Shown: one piece after another, positions 8,152-17,197 of the stretch | Layout: each line of letters begins with the position of its first letter | How positions within the stretch are numbered: the stretch's first letter is position 1 | Source of the DNA: an uncultured Polaribacter sp. | GTDB lineage: Bacteria > Bacteroidota > Bacteroidia > Flavobacteriales > Flavobacteriaceae | Direction: 5' to 3' | Length of the DNA: 64,000 nucleotides | Assembly (NCBI RefSeq): GCF_947496195.1 | Contig: NZ_CANMBY010000002.1 | Coordinates: forward strand, 744,001-808,000 | Notes under the pieces: model-generated | The model's database searches: none | What the model was told of the DNA's origin: nothing | What the model saw: only the letters and a program-made list of their open reading frames with translations | Position numbers and translations under genes: made by a program

Positions 8152-11100
8152 TTATTGAAGAATTACTAATTTCTCATATTTCTCTGAAACCAAATTACTA
8201 GTTGTTGATTTTACTTTTAATTTATAGACGTAAACGCCTTTTCCTATTTTGTTACCAAAATCGTCTAAACCATTCCAAACTATTTCTCTTGACAAATTAC
8301 CTGTGGTTTGAATATTTTGATTGATTGTTTTTACCAATTTACCTGAAACTGTAAAAATCTGTACTTGAACTTCTAGGGGCTCATTAGGTTTATTGTGATT
8401 AAACCAAAATTCTGTGTAATTTACAAAAGGATTTGGATAATTCAACACATTTTCTAAATTTAAAATAGTGTCACTAACAACCACAAAGTTCAACGTAGTT
8501 TCTGATGAATTATTGTATGTGTCCCAAGCTTTAAGGGTTAATGTATGTGGACCTACTTCTAAATCTTGAAACTTATAGACTACTTTACCTTTTGTAAAGT
8601 CATTTAATTCTGTTTGATAAAAATCATTTAAAACAATAGGATTTGAGGTATCTCCATCTAAAATTGCAATGATATCATGATCTACAGCTGTAATAGAAGT
8701 ATTAATTCCGCTTGCATCTGAAAACGTAGCAATTAAATTAGGAGAAGCGTTTGTATTGCCACCATCAATAAAAGATTCATCATTCATAAACAAACCAATT
8801 TCTGGACCAATATTGTCTTCAGGTGCATTTTGGTTGATTCCACCTACAGTTATATCAAAATTGGCACCTGCTTTATCAATTTCTCCATTTTCAGCATAGA
8901 AGCTTATTTTACCTTTACCAAAAGCGATTTTGATATCTTTTGGCACAATAAAATCAAAACTAAAAGCTCCATTTTCTATAGTAGATTTCCCTCTAAACAA
9001 CTTGCTGTCTTGCGTATCAAAAGTCATCACAACACCAAAACCATCATTGTCTAGTGTTTGTTTATCAATCGTTTTATCAAAAATTGTGGTAGATAAAGTA
9101 CCATTAAAGTTAGACAGTATATTATTTGAATTATCTGTTACAACACCTTCAAACTTAATTTTTGATAGTGCTTTTATGGTGTCTAAAGATTGAGTAATAT
9201 CTTTATCATTCATTTTTGTGATGCGTACATTAGGCTCAGGAATAGCTAATTTCATAGCTGGATCTCCAAAATAATAAATAAAGAATTTTTGTGAGCTTGA
9301 AAATTGATTTTTAGCTACAGCTAAAGCTTCTGCAATGGTATAGTCTTCGTTATTAAAACCAAATAAAACTCGAATTAATTGCTCATTAAAACGCTGACCT
9401 GTAGATATAAAAACTTCTCTTGTAGTAGTTATCATACTTGCAGAACCTCCATTTTTGTTTTTAAAATTTAGTTCGCCAGCAGTGATTCTATTTGGATTAT
9501 CAAACCTAGAAAAATCACAAGTTACTGTAATTAAAAGTGGTAATGTATTTGCATTATTAAAACTTTGAATTTGTTCTTTATCTAAAAAACGTTCTGAAGC
9601 AAAACCATCTTCTCCTCCATGACCAAAATAATCGAACACTAAAGTCCCTTTTTCAACAGCATTTGTAATCGCTTTATTTACTTCTGGATAACGTTCTCCT
9701 CCAGCAGAATTCTCTTGAACAAAAGCATCAGCATATATTTTATTGATATTAAAAATAGGTTTATTCGCTTTTATTTCATCTGCTATTGACTCTACACCTT
9801 GTTCAATAACTTCTTCACCTGCAACATCTATATCATCAGCCAAAAGTGTTATGGTATTTCTCCAATCTCCAATTGCTTCTTTACTGTAATAAGATAGTAT
9901 TTTATCAATAACATCTGTAGCTTCAGAGACTGTTGACACAGGAATTCTACTTGAAACTACGTCTATGGTGTGAGAAGTACTCATAATTCCTTCATCAGCA
10001 TCTAACATCACAAAAAAATCATCTGTCACATAAGAACTTGCCAAATTAAAACTAATAGTAGATAATTTTACGGGTACTATATTATTATTAGCTTCTATTC
10101 GATCTTTATAATCGTAAGATGCATCTCCAAAAAAACAAACGTACTGTAATTTTTTATCAGGTGTAGTATTAGAATCATAGATGTATTTTATGAAATCTCT
10201 TACTCCTGTAATGTCTTTTGAACCCGATGAAAACTCATTATAAATTTCATCTATCAACACTACTTTAGTCGTTAAATTTGAATTATTTTGATGATAATCT
10301 GCTAATCTTTGTGCTTGGTTAGATAATTCTTCGTTGGTTATAATGATGTAATTAATATCTTGTAAAGCATGTAAATTTTGATTTTCTACTCTACTATTTT
10401 GTGTGGTTTCTGGAATGTAAAAATCATTTTGATCAAGTATAATATATTCTCTTAACTCACCAGCATTATCCTTAAAGGTAAAATTAGTTCCTGCATCTTC
10501 ATTTACAATTTGCTTGGGATTTATATAATCTGTAACATCCCAAACTTGAAAAGCATTAGCTCCATTTTGAATTTGATATGCTATAGTGCCTGTTGCATTG
10601 GCTTGCTGAAAGCTTCTAAAAGAAAACTGAAAATCTGAAAACCTTAAATTCTTTTTACCTATAACTTCAACATAATCTAAAAAAGCACTCGCAGACGGAT
10701 TTCCATTATTATCATATGTAATAGAAATGGCTAAATTTTCTGATGAATTAGTCACTTTTGCGCTTCTTTCTAATGCAATTGCTTTTGTCAAAGAACTTGC
10801 ATTTATGCCTGGATAATTTATGGTAAAAATATCTTGACTATTTAACTGAACAGCCATTGAAGAATTAATCACAGAATTCGTTACTCCTCTTACACTTACC
10901 TCTAACTCTTCTCCACTTGCAGCATTAGGAAAAGGAATTTTAAATTCTTGTGTATTGGTAATATTAAAGTCTTCGTTGTAAAACCATTGTGTTCCAGCAG
11001 CCAAAATGCTTTTTTCTTCTTTTTCGATAAAGGTAAAATCATCAAAAATAGAAATTGTTGCTGCAGCTGTGTTGTTATTTACAGTCTTAGCTAGAATTCT

Positions 11101-11544
11101 TTTACCATCAGTTTCATTAACTGTTATAAAATAATACGCTTTATCAGAATAAATATTTTGCCTATGAGTTGCTGTTTCATTGGTGGTATCTACTACCCAG
11201 TCATGAGGCCCTTTAGCATAAAATAAAATGAAATCATTGGTATCAAAAGAGCCATCTGTTTCACCTTCTATGTAAATAGCATTTTCTTGTAAATCATTAT
11301 ATCTAAAAGCACTATTTAATTCAGGTAACAACTGACCTCCATTACCATAAATATGAATTTTTCTAGGGTTTAAACCACTTGTAGAAATGCCAATACTTTG
11401 TAGTAAGTTTCTATCAATTTTAAAAACCCCTGTTGTATCTACGCTAAACTTAAACCAAGTTCCAGAAGACAAAACAGAGTTATTTTGACTTATTGCAATT
11501 TGACTTGATAAAATTAATAGAAAAAGAAGAAATCGTTTTTTCAT
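8152..11544 (-). CDS. porU: Type IX secretion sortase PorU
   Basis: A gingipain-like (C25 family) cysteine peptidase of about 1130 residues that removes the C-terminal sorting domain from T9SS cargo at the cell surface and attaches the cargo. The start is the ATG at 11544, giving the signal peptide MKKRFLLFLLILSSQIAIS; an earlier in-frame TTG is less likely. Catalytic residues are visible: His642 in DYFGHGGEDGF and Cys676 in TVTCDFSRFDNP. The C-terminus carries an Ig-like/sorting-type domain (NYPNPF motif, then WNGLDDFGNKIGKGVYVYKL) typical of the family. It is divergent from gldJ and upstream of porV. Confidence 0.96.
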   Translation of the reverse strand: MKKRFLLFLLILSSQIAISQNNSVLSSGTWFKFSVDTTGVFKIDRNLLQSIGISTSGLNPRKIHIYGNGGQLLPELNSAFRYNDLQENAIYIEGETDGSFDTNDFILFYAKGPHDWVVDTTNETATHRQNIYSDKAYYFITVNETDGKRILAKTVNNNTAAATISIFDDFTFIEKEEKSILAAGTQWFYNEDFNITNTQEFKIPFPNAASGEELEVSVRGVTNSVINSSMAVQLNSQDIFTINYPGINASSLTKAIALERSAKVTNSSENLAISITYDNNGNPSASAFLDYVEVIGKKNLRFSDFQFSFRSFQQANATGTIAYQIQNGANAFQVWDVTDYINPKQIVNEDAGTNFTFKDNAGELREYIILDQNDFYIPETTQNSRVENQNLHALQDINYIIITNEELSNQAQRLADYHQNNSNLTTKVVLIDEIYNEFSSGSKDITGVRDFIKYIYDSNTTPDKKLQYVCFFGDASYDYKDRIEANNNIVPVKLSTISFNLASSYVTDDFFVMLDADEGIMSTSHTIDVVSSRIPVSTVSEATDVIDKILSYYSKEAIGDWRNTITLLADDIDVAGEEVIEQGVESIADEIKANKPIFNINKIYADAFVQENSAGGERYPEVNKAITNAVEKGTLVFDYFGHGGEDGFASERFLDKEQIQSFNNANTLPLLITVTCDFSRFDNPNRITAGELNFKNKNGGSASMITTTREVFISTGQRFNEQLIRVLFGFNNEDYTIAEALAVAKNQFSSSQKFFIYYFGDPAMKLAIPEPNVRITKMNDKDITQSLDTIKALSKIKFEGVVTDNSNNILSNFNGTLSTTIFDKTIDKQTLDNDGFGVVMTFDTQDSKLFRGKSTIENGAFSFDFIVPKDIKIAFGKGKISFYAENGEIDKAGANFDITVGGINQNAPEDNIGPEIGLFMNDESFIDGGNTNASPNLIATFSDASGINTSITAVDHDIIAILDGDTSNPIVLNDFYQTELNDFTKGKVVYKFQDLEVGPHTLTLKAWDTYNNSSETTLNFVVVSDTILNLENVLNYPNPFVNYTEFWFNHNKPNEPLEVQVQIFTVSGKLVKTINQNIQTTGNLSREIVWNGLDDFGNKIGKGVYVYKLKVKSTTSNLVSEKYEKLVILQ

Positions 11545-11591
11545 ATAACTATTCAAATAACGACAATAATATGTAGATATTTTATGAGAAA

Positions 11592-11623
11592 CAAAGATAT
11601 AGTATACTAAACCAAAAAAGCAA
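11592..11623 (-). promoter_or_regulatory. Candidate Bacteroidetes promoter for porU-porV
   Basis: On the minus strand TTG (complement of CAA at 11621-11623) is followed after 21 bases by TATCTTTG (11599 to 11592), matching the TTG/TAnnTTTG promoter of Bacteroidetes. It is 48 bases upstream of the porU start codon. Confidence 0.55.
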
Positions 11624-11675
11624 TCGTTTTAAAGAATATGTATTAAAAATAGATGCGTTAAAATTAATAATTTAC

Positions 11676-11704
11676 TTGTTCTAAATTATAATTATTGTAA
11701 ATTG
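11676..11704 (+). promoter_or_regulatory. Candidate Bacteroidetes promoter for gldJ
   Basis: TTG at 11676-11678 and TAAATTG at 11698-11704 are spaced by 19 bases; the second box is one T short of TAnnTTTG. It is 37 bases upstream of the gldJ ATG, in the divergent porU/gldJ spacer. Confidence 0.45.
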
Positions 11705-11741
11705 CATCACTATAAAAACCCTGACAATTTTAAATTAGGAA

Positions 11742-13424
11742 ATGAAAAACATATTTAAAATAACATTAGTAGTCCTAACTACATTATTATTAGCAAATTG
11801 TAATAGAAACAGTGATAATAAATCTAGTTTAACTGGTTTAGCTTTCAACGATCCTAACAATGGTAACTTTATCAAAGGTAAATATGATGCAAGCCAAAAA
11901 CCACCTCCAGGAATGGTGGCCATAGAAGGTGGTTCATATACCATGGGTCAAGTGCAAGATGATGTAATGTTCGATTGGAATACTACCCCAAGAAAAATGC
12001 ACGTTCGTTCCTTTTTTATGGACGAAGCAGAAGTTACAAACTCTGAATATTTCTTGTATGTACAATACATGAAAAATGTATTTAATCCTGCAGAAGAAAA
12101 ATATAGACATATCTACAACTCTACTTTACCAGACACTTTAGTTTGGAGAAAAAGTTTAGGAAATACAGATATTTTATCAGAAAACTATTTTAGACATCCT
12201 GCTTATGGAGATTATCCTGTTGTAGGTGTTAGTTGGATTCAAGCTAACGAATACTGTAAATGGAGAACCAATGCTGTAAACCTTAAAACATTAATAGACA
12301 AAGGTCACATTAAAAACATCTTTGAAATGGATACTGTAAGTAACTTTTTTGATACTGATGTTTTCTTGGTTGATGATTCTAAGTTGTTTGATGGTGATAC
12401 TACGATTTACAAAAGAGGTGTAGGAAGAACTATGAGAAAAAGAGGAGAGCCAAGACCTCCAAAAGATGCTTTTCAAGGAAGAAAAATAACCAAAGCAGAT
12501 GGTATTTTAACGCAACGTTTTAGACTACCAACAGAATCTGAGTGGGAATTTGCAGCAAAAGCAAACATCGAAAATAGAGAATACAACAATATTAGAGGTC
12601 GTAAAAAATATGCTTGGAATAGCAAGTATACGCGTTCTAAAAACAAAAGAACAAGAGGAGATCAATTAGCTAACTTTAAACAAGGTAAAGGAGAATATAG
12701 TGGTTTATCTGGCTGGAGTTCAGATGGAGCTGATATTCCTAATAAAATTAAGTCTTACCCTCCAAATGGTTTTGGCTTGTATGATATGTCAGGTAACGTA
12801 GCTGAATGGGTTGCAGATGTATATAGACCTATTATTGATAATGAAGCAAATGACTTTAACTATTTTAGAGGAAACCTGTTCACGAAAAAATTAATTGATA
12901 GTGAAGGTAATGTGGTTTTTGCAGAAAATAGTGCTGGTGCAAATGTAGATTATGATACTTTACCAAATGGTAAAATTGTTCCTAAGCAGTTACCAGGTAC
13001 TATTGTTTATGTGCCAATTACAAAGAAAGATGTTACTTTAAGAAGAAATTTCGCAAAATCTGACAATGCCAATATTGGAGATGGCGATTTATTATCTTCT
13101 CGTTTTTATGAGGATGATGAAGAAAGCTTTAAAAGTAGACCTAGTATGTACAATTCTCCTAGAAAACCAACTAGAGTTTTAGACTCTGTTACTGGTAGAG
13201 AAATTCTTGTGAATGATGCTAAAAAACGTACTACTTTAATTAGTGATAAAACAAGAGTTTACAAAGGTGGCGCATGGTCTGATAGAGAATATTGGTTAGA
13301 CCCAGCACAAAGAAGATATTTACCAGAATATATGGCTACAAACTACATTGGTTTTAGATGTGTGTCTGATAAAGTAGGTCCAATGTCTACAGGAAAAAGA
13401 AGAGCTAGAAACCCTTCTAGATAA
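11742..13424 (+). CDS. gldJ: Gliding motility / T9SS lipoprotein GldJ
   Basis: A 560-residue lipoprotein with signal MKNIFKITLVVLTTLLLANC and a lipobox Cys at residue 20. It has the formylglycine-generating-enzyme (FGE-sulfatase) fold: the entry motif GGSYTMGQ near residue 65, FRLPTESEWEFAAKA, GLYDMSGNVAEWVADVY and the terminal GFRCVSDK. GldJ is an outer-membrane lipoprotein required for gliding and T9SS function and stabilises GldK; the enzymatic role of the fold is thought to be lost. The neighbours porU, porV and murF match the order in Flavobacterium. The basic C-terminus (GKRRARNPSR) extends past the fold. Confidence 0.96.
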   Translation: MKNIFKITLVVLTTLLLANCNRNSDNKSSLTGLAFNDPNNGNFIKGKYDASQKPPPGMVAIEGGSYTMGQVQDDVMFDWNTTPRKMHVRSFFMDEAEVTNSEYFLYVQYMKNVFNPAEEKYRHIYNSTLPDTLVWRKSLGNTDILSENYFRHPAYGDYPVVGVSWIQANEYCKWRTNAVNLKTLIDKGHIKNIFEMDTVSNFFDTDVFLVDDSKLFDGDTTIYKRGVGRTMRKRGEPRPPKDAFQGRKITKADGILTQRFRLPTESEWEFAAKANIENREYNNIRGRKKYAWNSKYTRSKNKRTRGDQLANFKQGKGEYSGLSGWSSDGADIPNKIKSYPPNGFGLYDMSGNVAEWVADVYRPIIDNEANDFNYFRGNLFTKKLIDSEGNVVFAENSAGANVDYDTLPNGKIVPKQLPGTIVYVPITKKDVTLRRNFAKSDNANIGDGDLLSSRFYEDDEESFKSRPSMYNSPRKPTRVLDSVTGREILVNDAKKRTTLISDKTRVYKGGAWSDREYWLDPAQRRYLPEYMATNYIGFRCVSDKVGPMSTGKRRARNPSR

Positions 13425-13442
13425 AAAATATTTACAATATTT

Positions 13443-13479
13443 AAACCTCATTATTTTTAAAGTAATGAGGTTTTTTTTT
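13443..13479 (+). terminator. Terminator after gldJ
   Basis: AAACCTCATTA (13443-13453) pairs with TAATGAGGTTT (13463-13473), followed by a long T run. It separates gldJ from murF, whose start codon is 18 bases after the stem. Confidence 0.9.
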
Positions 13480-13490
13480 ATTTTTAAATT

Positions 13491-14750
13491 ATGGAAATAC
13501 ATTCGCTTTACGAATTATATAAAGAACATTTTTTAGTTGATACAGATACTAGAAATATTAGAAAAAACACCATTTTCTTTGCATTAAAAGGAGCTAATTT
13601 TAATGGCAACACATTTGCTGAAAAAGCTTTAGAACTTGGTGCTAATTATGCCATAGTTGATGAGAAAGAATATCAAACTAATAGTCGTATTATTTTGGTT
13701 GATGATGTGTTGCAAACACTACAAAAATTAGCCAATTATCATAGAAATCAATTAGAGATCCCATTTATTGGTTTAACAGGTAGTAATGGTAAAACCACCA
13801 CCAAAGAATTGATTCATGCAGTTCTAAATAAGAAATATAATGCAATTGCTACAAAAGGAAATTTAAATAATCATATTGGGGTTCCTTTAACATTATTATC
13901 AATTCAACCAGAGCACGAAATTGCAATCGTAGAAATGGGTGCAAATCATCAAAAAGAAATTGAATTTCTATGTTCTATTTGTGAACCTGACTATGGTTAC
14001 ATCACCAATTTTGGAAAGGCGCATCTAGAGGGTTTTGGAGGTGTTGAGGGTGTCATCAAAGGTAAAAGTGAATTGTATACCTATTTAAAAGAAAATCATA
14101 AAACCGCGATTGTAAATCCTGAAGACAAAATTCAGGTTGAAAAAACAGAAACAATTCAAAGAATATTCTTTGATAGAGATAAAATTCAATTAAAAGGAAC
14201 CAACCCTTTTCTAAGTGTAAACTACAATTCTAAAACGATTCAAACTCAAATTATAGGCACCTATAATTTTAACAACATAACAGCTGCTATTACTTTTGGA
14301 GAACTTTTTAATGTTTCCGAAAAAGGGATTATAAATGCTCTAGAAACTTATGTTTCTGTAAATAATAGATCTCAAATTATTGAAAAAAACAATACTAAAA
14401 TTATACTTGATGCCTACAATGCTAATCCTTCTAGTATGAAAGTAGCTCTAGAAAATTTTGGTGCTTTAGTAGAAAATGATCAATTAATTATTCTTGGTGA
14501 TATGTTTGAACTTGGTGACGAAAGCGAAAAAGAACACCAAGCTATTGCAGATTTAGCAAGTTCACTTCAATTAGAAAGTCAATACTTTATAGGAGAACAC
14601 TTTTATAAAGTAACTACAGAGCATAAAAAATTCAGAACTTTTGACGATTTCAAATCTTATATTGATAAAAATCCTATCAAACAGCAATCTATATTAATTA
14701 AAGGATCAAGAGGCATGAAACTTGAAAGAGTTTTAGATTTAATTTTTTAG
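13491..14750 (+). CDS. murF: UDP-MurNAc-tripeptide--D-Ala-D-Ala ligase
   Basis: A cytoplasmic Mur ligase of 419 residues that adds D-Ala-D-Ala to UDP-MurNAc-tripeptide, the last cytoplasmic peptidoglycan step. The ATP loop GLTGSNGKTTTKELIH is near residue 97, followed by NLNNHIGVPLTLL and EMGANHQKEIEFL, which are typical of MurF, and a C-terminal ligase domain with DAYNANPSSM and ILGDMFELG. It begins with ATG soon after the gldJ terminator; a promoter was not clear. The gene ends at a repeat-rich convergent spacer. Confidence 0.95.
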   Translation: MEIHSLYELYKEHFLVDTDTRNIRKNTIFFALKGANFNGNTFAEKALELGANYAIVDEKEYQTNSRIILVDDVLQTLQKLANYHRNQLEIPFIGLTGSNGKTTTKELIHAVLNKKYNAIATKGNLNNHIGVPLTLLSIQPEHEIAIVEMGANHQKEIEFLCSICEPDYGYITNFGKAHLEGFGGVEGVIKGKSELYTYLKENHKTAIVNPEDKIQVEKTETIQRIFFDRDKIQLKGTNPFLSVNYNSKTIQTQIIGTYNFNNITAAITFGELFNVSEKGIINALETYVSVNNRSQIIEKNNTKIILDAYNANPSSMKVALENFGALVENDQLIILGDMFELGDESEKEHQAIADLASSLQLESQYFIGEHFYKVTTEHKKFRTFDDFKSYIDKNPIKQQSILIKGSRGMKLERVLDLIF

Positions 14751-14784
14751 CAAAGGTTTATATCAAGTTTACACTATAAACTTT

Positions 14785-14818
14785 TGAGATCTCTCCATTT
14801 TAGTCGAGATGACATTCG
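14785..14818 (-). repeat. Inverted diverged copy of the GTCATTTCGA repeat
   Basis: Read on the minus strand this gives ATGTCATCTCGACT, a short spacer and GGAGAGATCTC, which parallels the GTCATTTCGACC ... GGAGAAATCTTC of the two direct copies downstream. It is therefore an oppositely oriented, diverged member of the same family. Confidence 0.6.
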
Positions 14819-14861
14819 TTTATTCATTAACAAACTAGTTTCTTTAAAATATAATTATTTT

Positions 14862-14896
14862 TAGCTGTCATTTCGACCTTGTGGAGAAATCTTCAA
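14862..14896 (+). repeat. GTCATTTCGACC..GAGAAATCTTC repeat, copy 1
   Basis: A 35-base unit beginning TAGCTGTCATTTCGACC and ending GAGAAATCTTCAA is identical to copy 2 at 15136-15170. The TTCGA ... GAAATC pieces give a short imperfect hairpin. Repeats of this look are dispersed between genes in many Flavobacteriaceae. Confidence 0.8.
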
Positions 14897-15135
14897 TGTA
14901 AGAATATGTAAACTTGCTATTCTTTTCCATTGATGAAAAGAAACAAAATCTAGACTCACTTTTATTTTTCTTGAATTCTACATTGTGTTTCATTATCACA
15001 TCCAGATCACTTCGTTCTTTGGATGTTTACCATTTCACACAGGTTGAATTCTTACAAAAAATAAAATAGGTCATTTAAAAAGTTACAGTCAAGTTTTTGT
15101 AGTGTTTTCACCATTATGAAAAATCAGGACTATTC

Positions 15136-15170
15136 TAGCTGTCATTTCGACCTTGTGGAGAAATCTTCAA
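15136..15170 (+). repeat. GTCATTTCGACC..GAGAAATCTTC repeat, copy 2
   Basis: Identical over 35 bases to copy 1 at 14862-14896, same orientation, 274 bases apart. Confidence 0.8.
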
Positions 15171-15227
15171 AAAATCACTAAGTAGGATATAGCTTAATTT
15201 TAAGAAATTAATACTTTTAAGTAATTC

Positions 15228-16079
15228 TTAATTTATATGAGTCTTATGATATTCTAATAAATTATCTATAGGCCTCTGAATGACATCAGTAATCTTTAAA
15301 TTGTATTTAGCAGCTACATCATCTAATATTTCTCTAAAATAAAAAGCTATAGAACCTATAAAATAGATAGGTGTATCTTTTGCTACTTGATAAGGAAGAA
15401 TTCTAAATTTAAAGAATTTTTCAAATCCTTTTCTCATTAATCTTCTTACATATTTCTCTTCTTTAAACTCAAACATAAACTGTGCAAAAGAAGCTAAATA
15501 CATATTCGGATTGGGCTCTCTGTAAATATTTTGCTTAATGGTATCAGGATCTAATACATATTCTTTTTCAAATTTCTCTACGATATAATTTGGCATTAAA
15601 CCATAATAATAATCACGAATTAATCTTTTTCCAAAATAGTTTCCACTAGCCTCATCCATTAACACATAGCCTAAAGAAGCCACTTTCATGTGCATTTTCT
15701 TGCCATCAAAATAACAAGAGTTAGAGCCAGTTCCTAAAATAGCAACTAATGCTGGTTGATTACCAGAAGCTGCATAAACAGCCGCTAACATATCTTCTTC
15801 TACCACTATTTTTGCATTTACAAAAATAGCTTGCATAACATTAGCCAAAATATTAGCTGCTTTTGGAGTTCCACATCCTGCACCGTAAAAATAAATTTCT
15901 TTAACCTCATCTTTTACTTGAATAAGTTGAAACATATTAATAATTCTGTTGTGTAATTCCTCTTGAGGAACTACAGCTGGATTTAGACCAAGTGTTCTTA
16001 CTCTAAAAGTTTCGGCTTTATTAACATCTAAAGCTATCCAATCTGCTTTAGTAGAACCACCATCTGCAATTAATATCAT
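15228..16079 (-). CDS. BadF/BadG/BcrA/BcrD-type ATPase, N-acetylglucosamine kinase-like
   Basis: A 283-residue actin-fold ATPase. The first phosphate loop MILIADGGSTKADWIAL is at the N-terminus, and the second motif AILGTGSNSCYFDG near residue 115 matches the N-acetylglucosamine kinase branch. It is followed by LGYVLMDEASGNYFGKRLI, the region near the adenine/sugar site. The likely role is phosphorylation of N-acetylglucosamine or a related amino sugar, possibly in peptidoglycan recycling; the substrate is inferred. It has its own promoter-like signal and is not part of the polysaccharide operon. Confidence 0.85.
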   Translation of the reverse strand: MILIADGGSTKADWIALDVNKAETFRVRTLGLNPAVVPQEELHNRIINMFQLIQVKDEVKEIYFYGAGCGTPKAANILANVMQAIFVNAKIVVEEDMLAAVYAASGNQPALVAILGTGSNSCYFDGKKMHMKVASLGYVLMDEASGNYFGKRLIRDYYYGLMPNYIVEKFEKEYVLDPDTIKQNIYREPNPNMYLASFAQFMFEFKEEKYVRRLMRKGFEKFFKFRILPYQVAKDTPIYFIGSIAFYFREILDDVAAKYNLKITDVIQRPIDNLLEYHKTHIN

Positions 16080-16093
16080 ATTCTATTTTTATT

Positions 16094-16124
16094 CAAATAT
16101 AAACTAAGTAAAATCGATATCCAA
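16094..16124 (-). promoter_or_regulatory. Candidate promoter for the BadF-like gene
   Basis: On the minus strand TTG (16124-16122) and TATATTTG (16101-16094) are 20 bases apart, a full match to the Bacteroidetes promoter. The start codon is at 16079, so the leader would be very short. Confidence 0.6.
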
Positions 16125-16162
16125 TAGTACTAAAAACTTCAATCGTTTTCGTTTGTAATTAC

Positions 16163-16191
16163 TTGTTTAAAAACTTAAAATTGTATTTTTG
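16163..16191 (+). promoter_or_regulatory. Candidate promoter for the CpsB-like phosphatase
   Basis: TTG at 16163-16165 and TATTTTTG at 16184-16191 are spaced by 18 bases, matching TTG/TAnnTTTG. The ATG at 16207 follows after 15 bases, which supports that ATG over an earlier TTG at 16189, as the latter overlaps the -7 box. Confidence 0.6.
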
Positions 16192-16206
16192 AAGAAAATT
16201 AATTCT

Positions 16207-16950
16207 ATGTTTTTTTTTAAGAAGAAAGAAATACCGTTAACCAATTTTTTCCCTCAAGGATTTGTTGATATTCATTCTCATTTACTTCCAGGTATAGATG
16301 ATGGTGCAAAAGATCTAGATGAATCTATAGCATTAATAGAAAAAATGTCTTCTTTTGGCATTAAAAACTTTGTGACAACACCACACATCTTAGGTGATGT
16401 GTATCCTAATACACCTGAAATTATTAAAGCTAAATTAAAAGTTGTACAAAAAGAATTAATCAAAAGAAATAGGACTGATATTAACATAAAAGCTGCAGCT
16501 GAATATATGTTAGATGAACAGTTTTTAGAATTGATAGAAAATGACCAACCTTTGTTAACTTTAAAAAATAATTTGGTATTGGTTGAAATGTCTTATTTCA
16601 GTCCTCCTATTAATTTGTATGATATCTTGTTTCAACTTCAATTAAAAGGCTACAAACCAGTGCTTGCACATCCTGAACGCTATAATGCTTATCATACAAA
16701 GTATAATGAATTTCAAAAATTGAAAAGAGCTGGGTGTTTATTTCAACTCAACTTATTATCACTTACCAAACATTATGGTTTGGGTGTACAAAAAACAGCA
16801 GAAAAGCTACTAAAAGACAATTTGTATGAATTTGTGGGTACTGATACACACCATACTGGCCACTTAGACTTATTAAAGCAAATTAGTAATCAAAAGACTT
16901 TAGAAAAGGTGAAACATTTGTTAGAAAAGAATAAAGCGTTTTTGTTTTAA
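16207..16950 (+). CDS. PHP-type tyrosine-protein phosphatase CpsB/CapC
   Basis: A metal-dependent PHP-fold phosphatase of about 247 residues. Metal ligands are visible in DIHSHLLPGIDDGAKD (near residue 24), TTPHILGD, VLAHPERY and GTDTHHTG. This family (CpsB, YwqE, Wzb-substitute) dephosphorylates the tyrosine-rich tail of the Wzc/CpsD kinases that control capsule or O-antigen chain assembly. It is encoded opposite to, and converges with, the Wzc-like kinase gene at 17343-19736, its likely substrate. The metal-site residues appear intact. The start is the ATG at 16207, just downstream of a promoter-like sequence. Confidence 0.92.
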   Translation: MFFFKKKEIPLTNFFPQGFVDIHSHLLPGIDDGAKDLDESIALIEKMSSFGIKNFVTTPHILGDVYPNTPEIIKAKLKVVQKELIKRNRTDINIKAAAEYMLDEQFLELIENDQPLLTLKNNLVLVEMSYFSPPINLYDILFQLQLKGYKPVLAHPERYNAYHTKYNEFQKLKRAGCLFQLNLLSLTKHYGLGVQKTAEKLLKDNLYEFVGTDTHHTGHLDLLKQISNQKTLEKVKHLLEKNKAFLF

Positions 16951-17037
16951 ACAGTTTTGTCATTACGAGCAAATACAATGAGCGAAGTAAATTGTCAAAA
17001 GATTGCTTCATTCCATTCACAATAACCAAGAACATTT

Positions 17038-17053
17038 CATTTCGAGTCTTTCG
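17038..17053 (+). repeat. CATTTCGAGTCTTTCG repeat, copy 1
   Basis: The 16 bases CATTTCGAGTCTTTCG recur exactly at 17182-17197. The core TCATTTCGA resembles the repeats in the murF spacer (14862 and 15136). Confidence 0.7.
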
Positions 17054-17089
17054 TCAAACTCAAGAAAAGCTCGTATCGAGAAATCTAAA

Positions 17090-17170
17090 GTCATTACAAT
17101 CAAAGGTAGTGAGCAAAGTAATCTTATTCAAAATAGAATCAAAAGATTACTTGATTTCATTCGCAATGAC
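17090..17170. repeat. Long imperfect palindromic repeat
   Basis: The block opens with GTCATTACAATC and closes with ATTTCATTCGCAATGAC, and its inner arms AAGTAATCTT and AAGATTACTT are exact inverted copies. It resembles the GTCATTGCGAG...CGCAATGAC palindromes scattered in Bacteroidetes genomes. It may act as a bidirectional terminator between the two converging genes. Confidence 0.65.
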
Positions 17171-17181
17171 AAACAATTTAT

Positions 17182-17197
17182 CATTTCGAGTCTTTCG
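17182..17197 (+). repeat. CATTTCGAGTCTTTCG repeat, copy 2
   Basis: Exact copy of 17038-17053, same orientation. Confidence 0.7.

Larger units (their letters stand above)
14751..15227. other. Convergent spacer without genes, holding dispersed repeats
   Basis: These 477 bases lie between the converging ends of murF and the BadF-like gene. No open frame of credible composition was seen on either strand. The spacer holds three copies of one repeat family (two direct, one inverted; annotated separately) and between them an AT-rich stretch. No clear terminator hairpin was seen beyond the repeats themselves, which may serve that role. Confidence 0.7.

Noticed and set aside
11735..11944. Minus-strand open frame opposite the start of gldJ
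   Set aside because: It is the shadow of the gldJ coding sequence, like the many other short frames opposite real genes.
14900..15130. Remnant of an insertion sequence between the two 35-base repeats
   Set aside because: No transposase-like frame and no terminal inverted repeats with target duplication could be seen.
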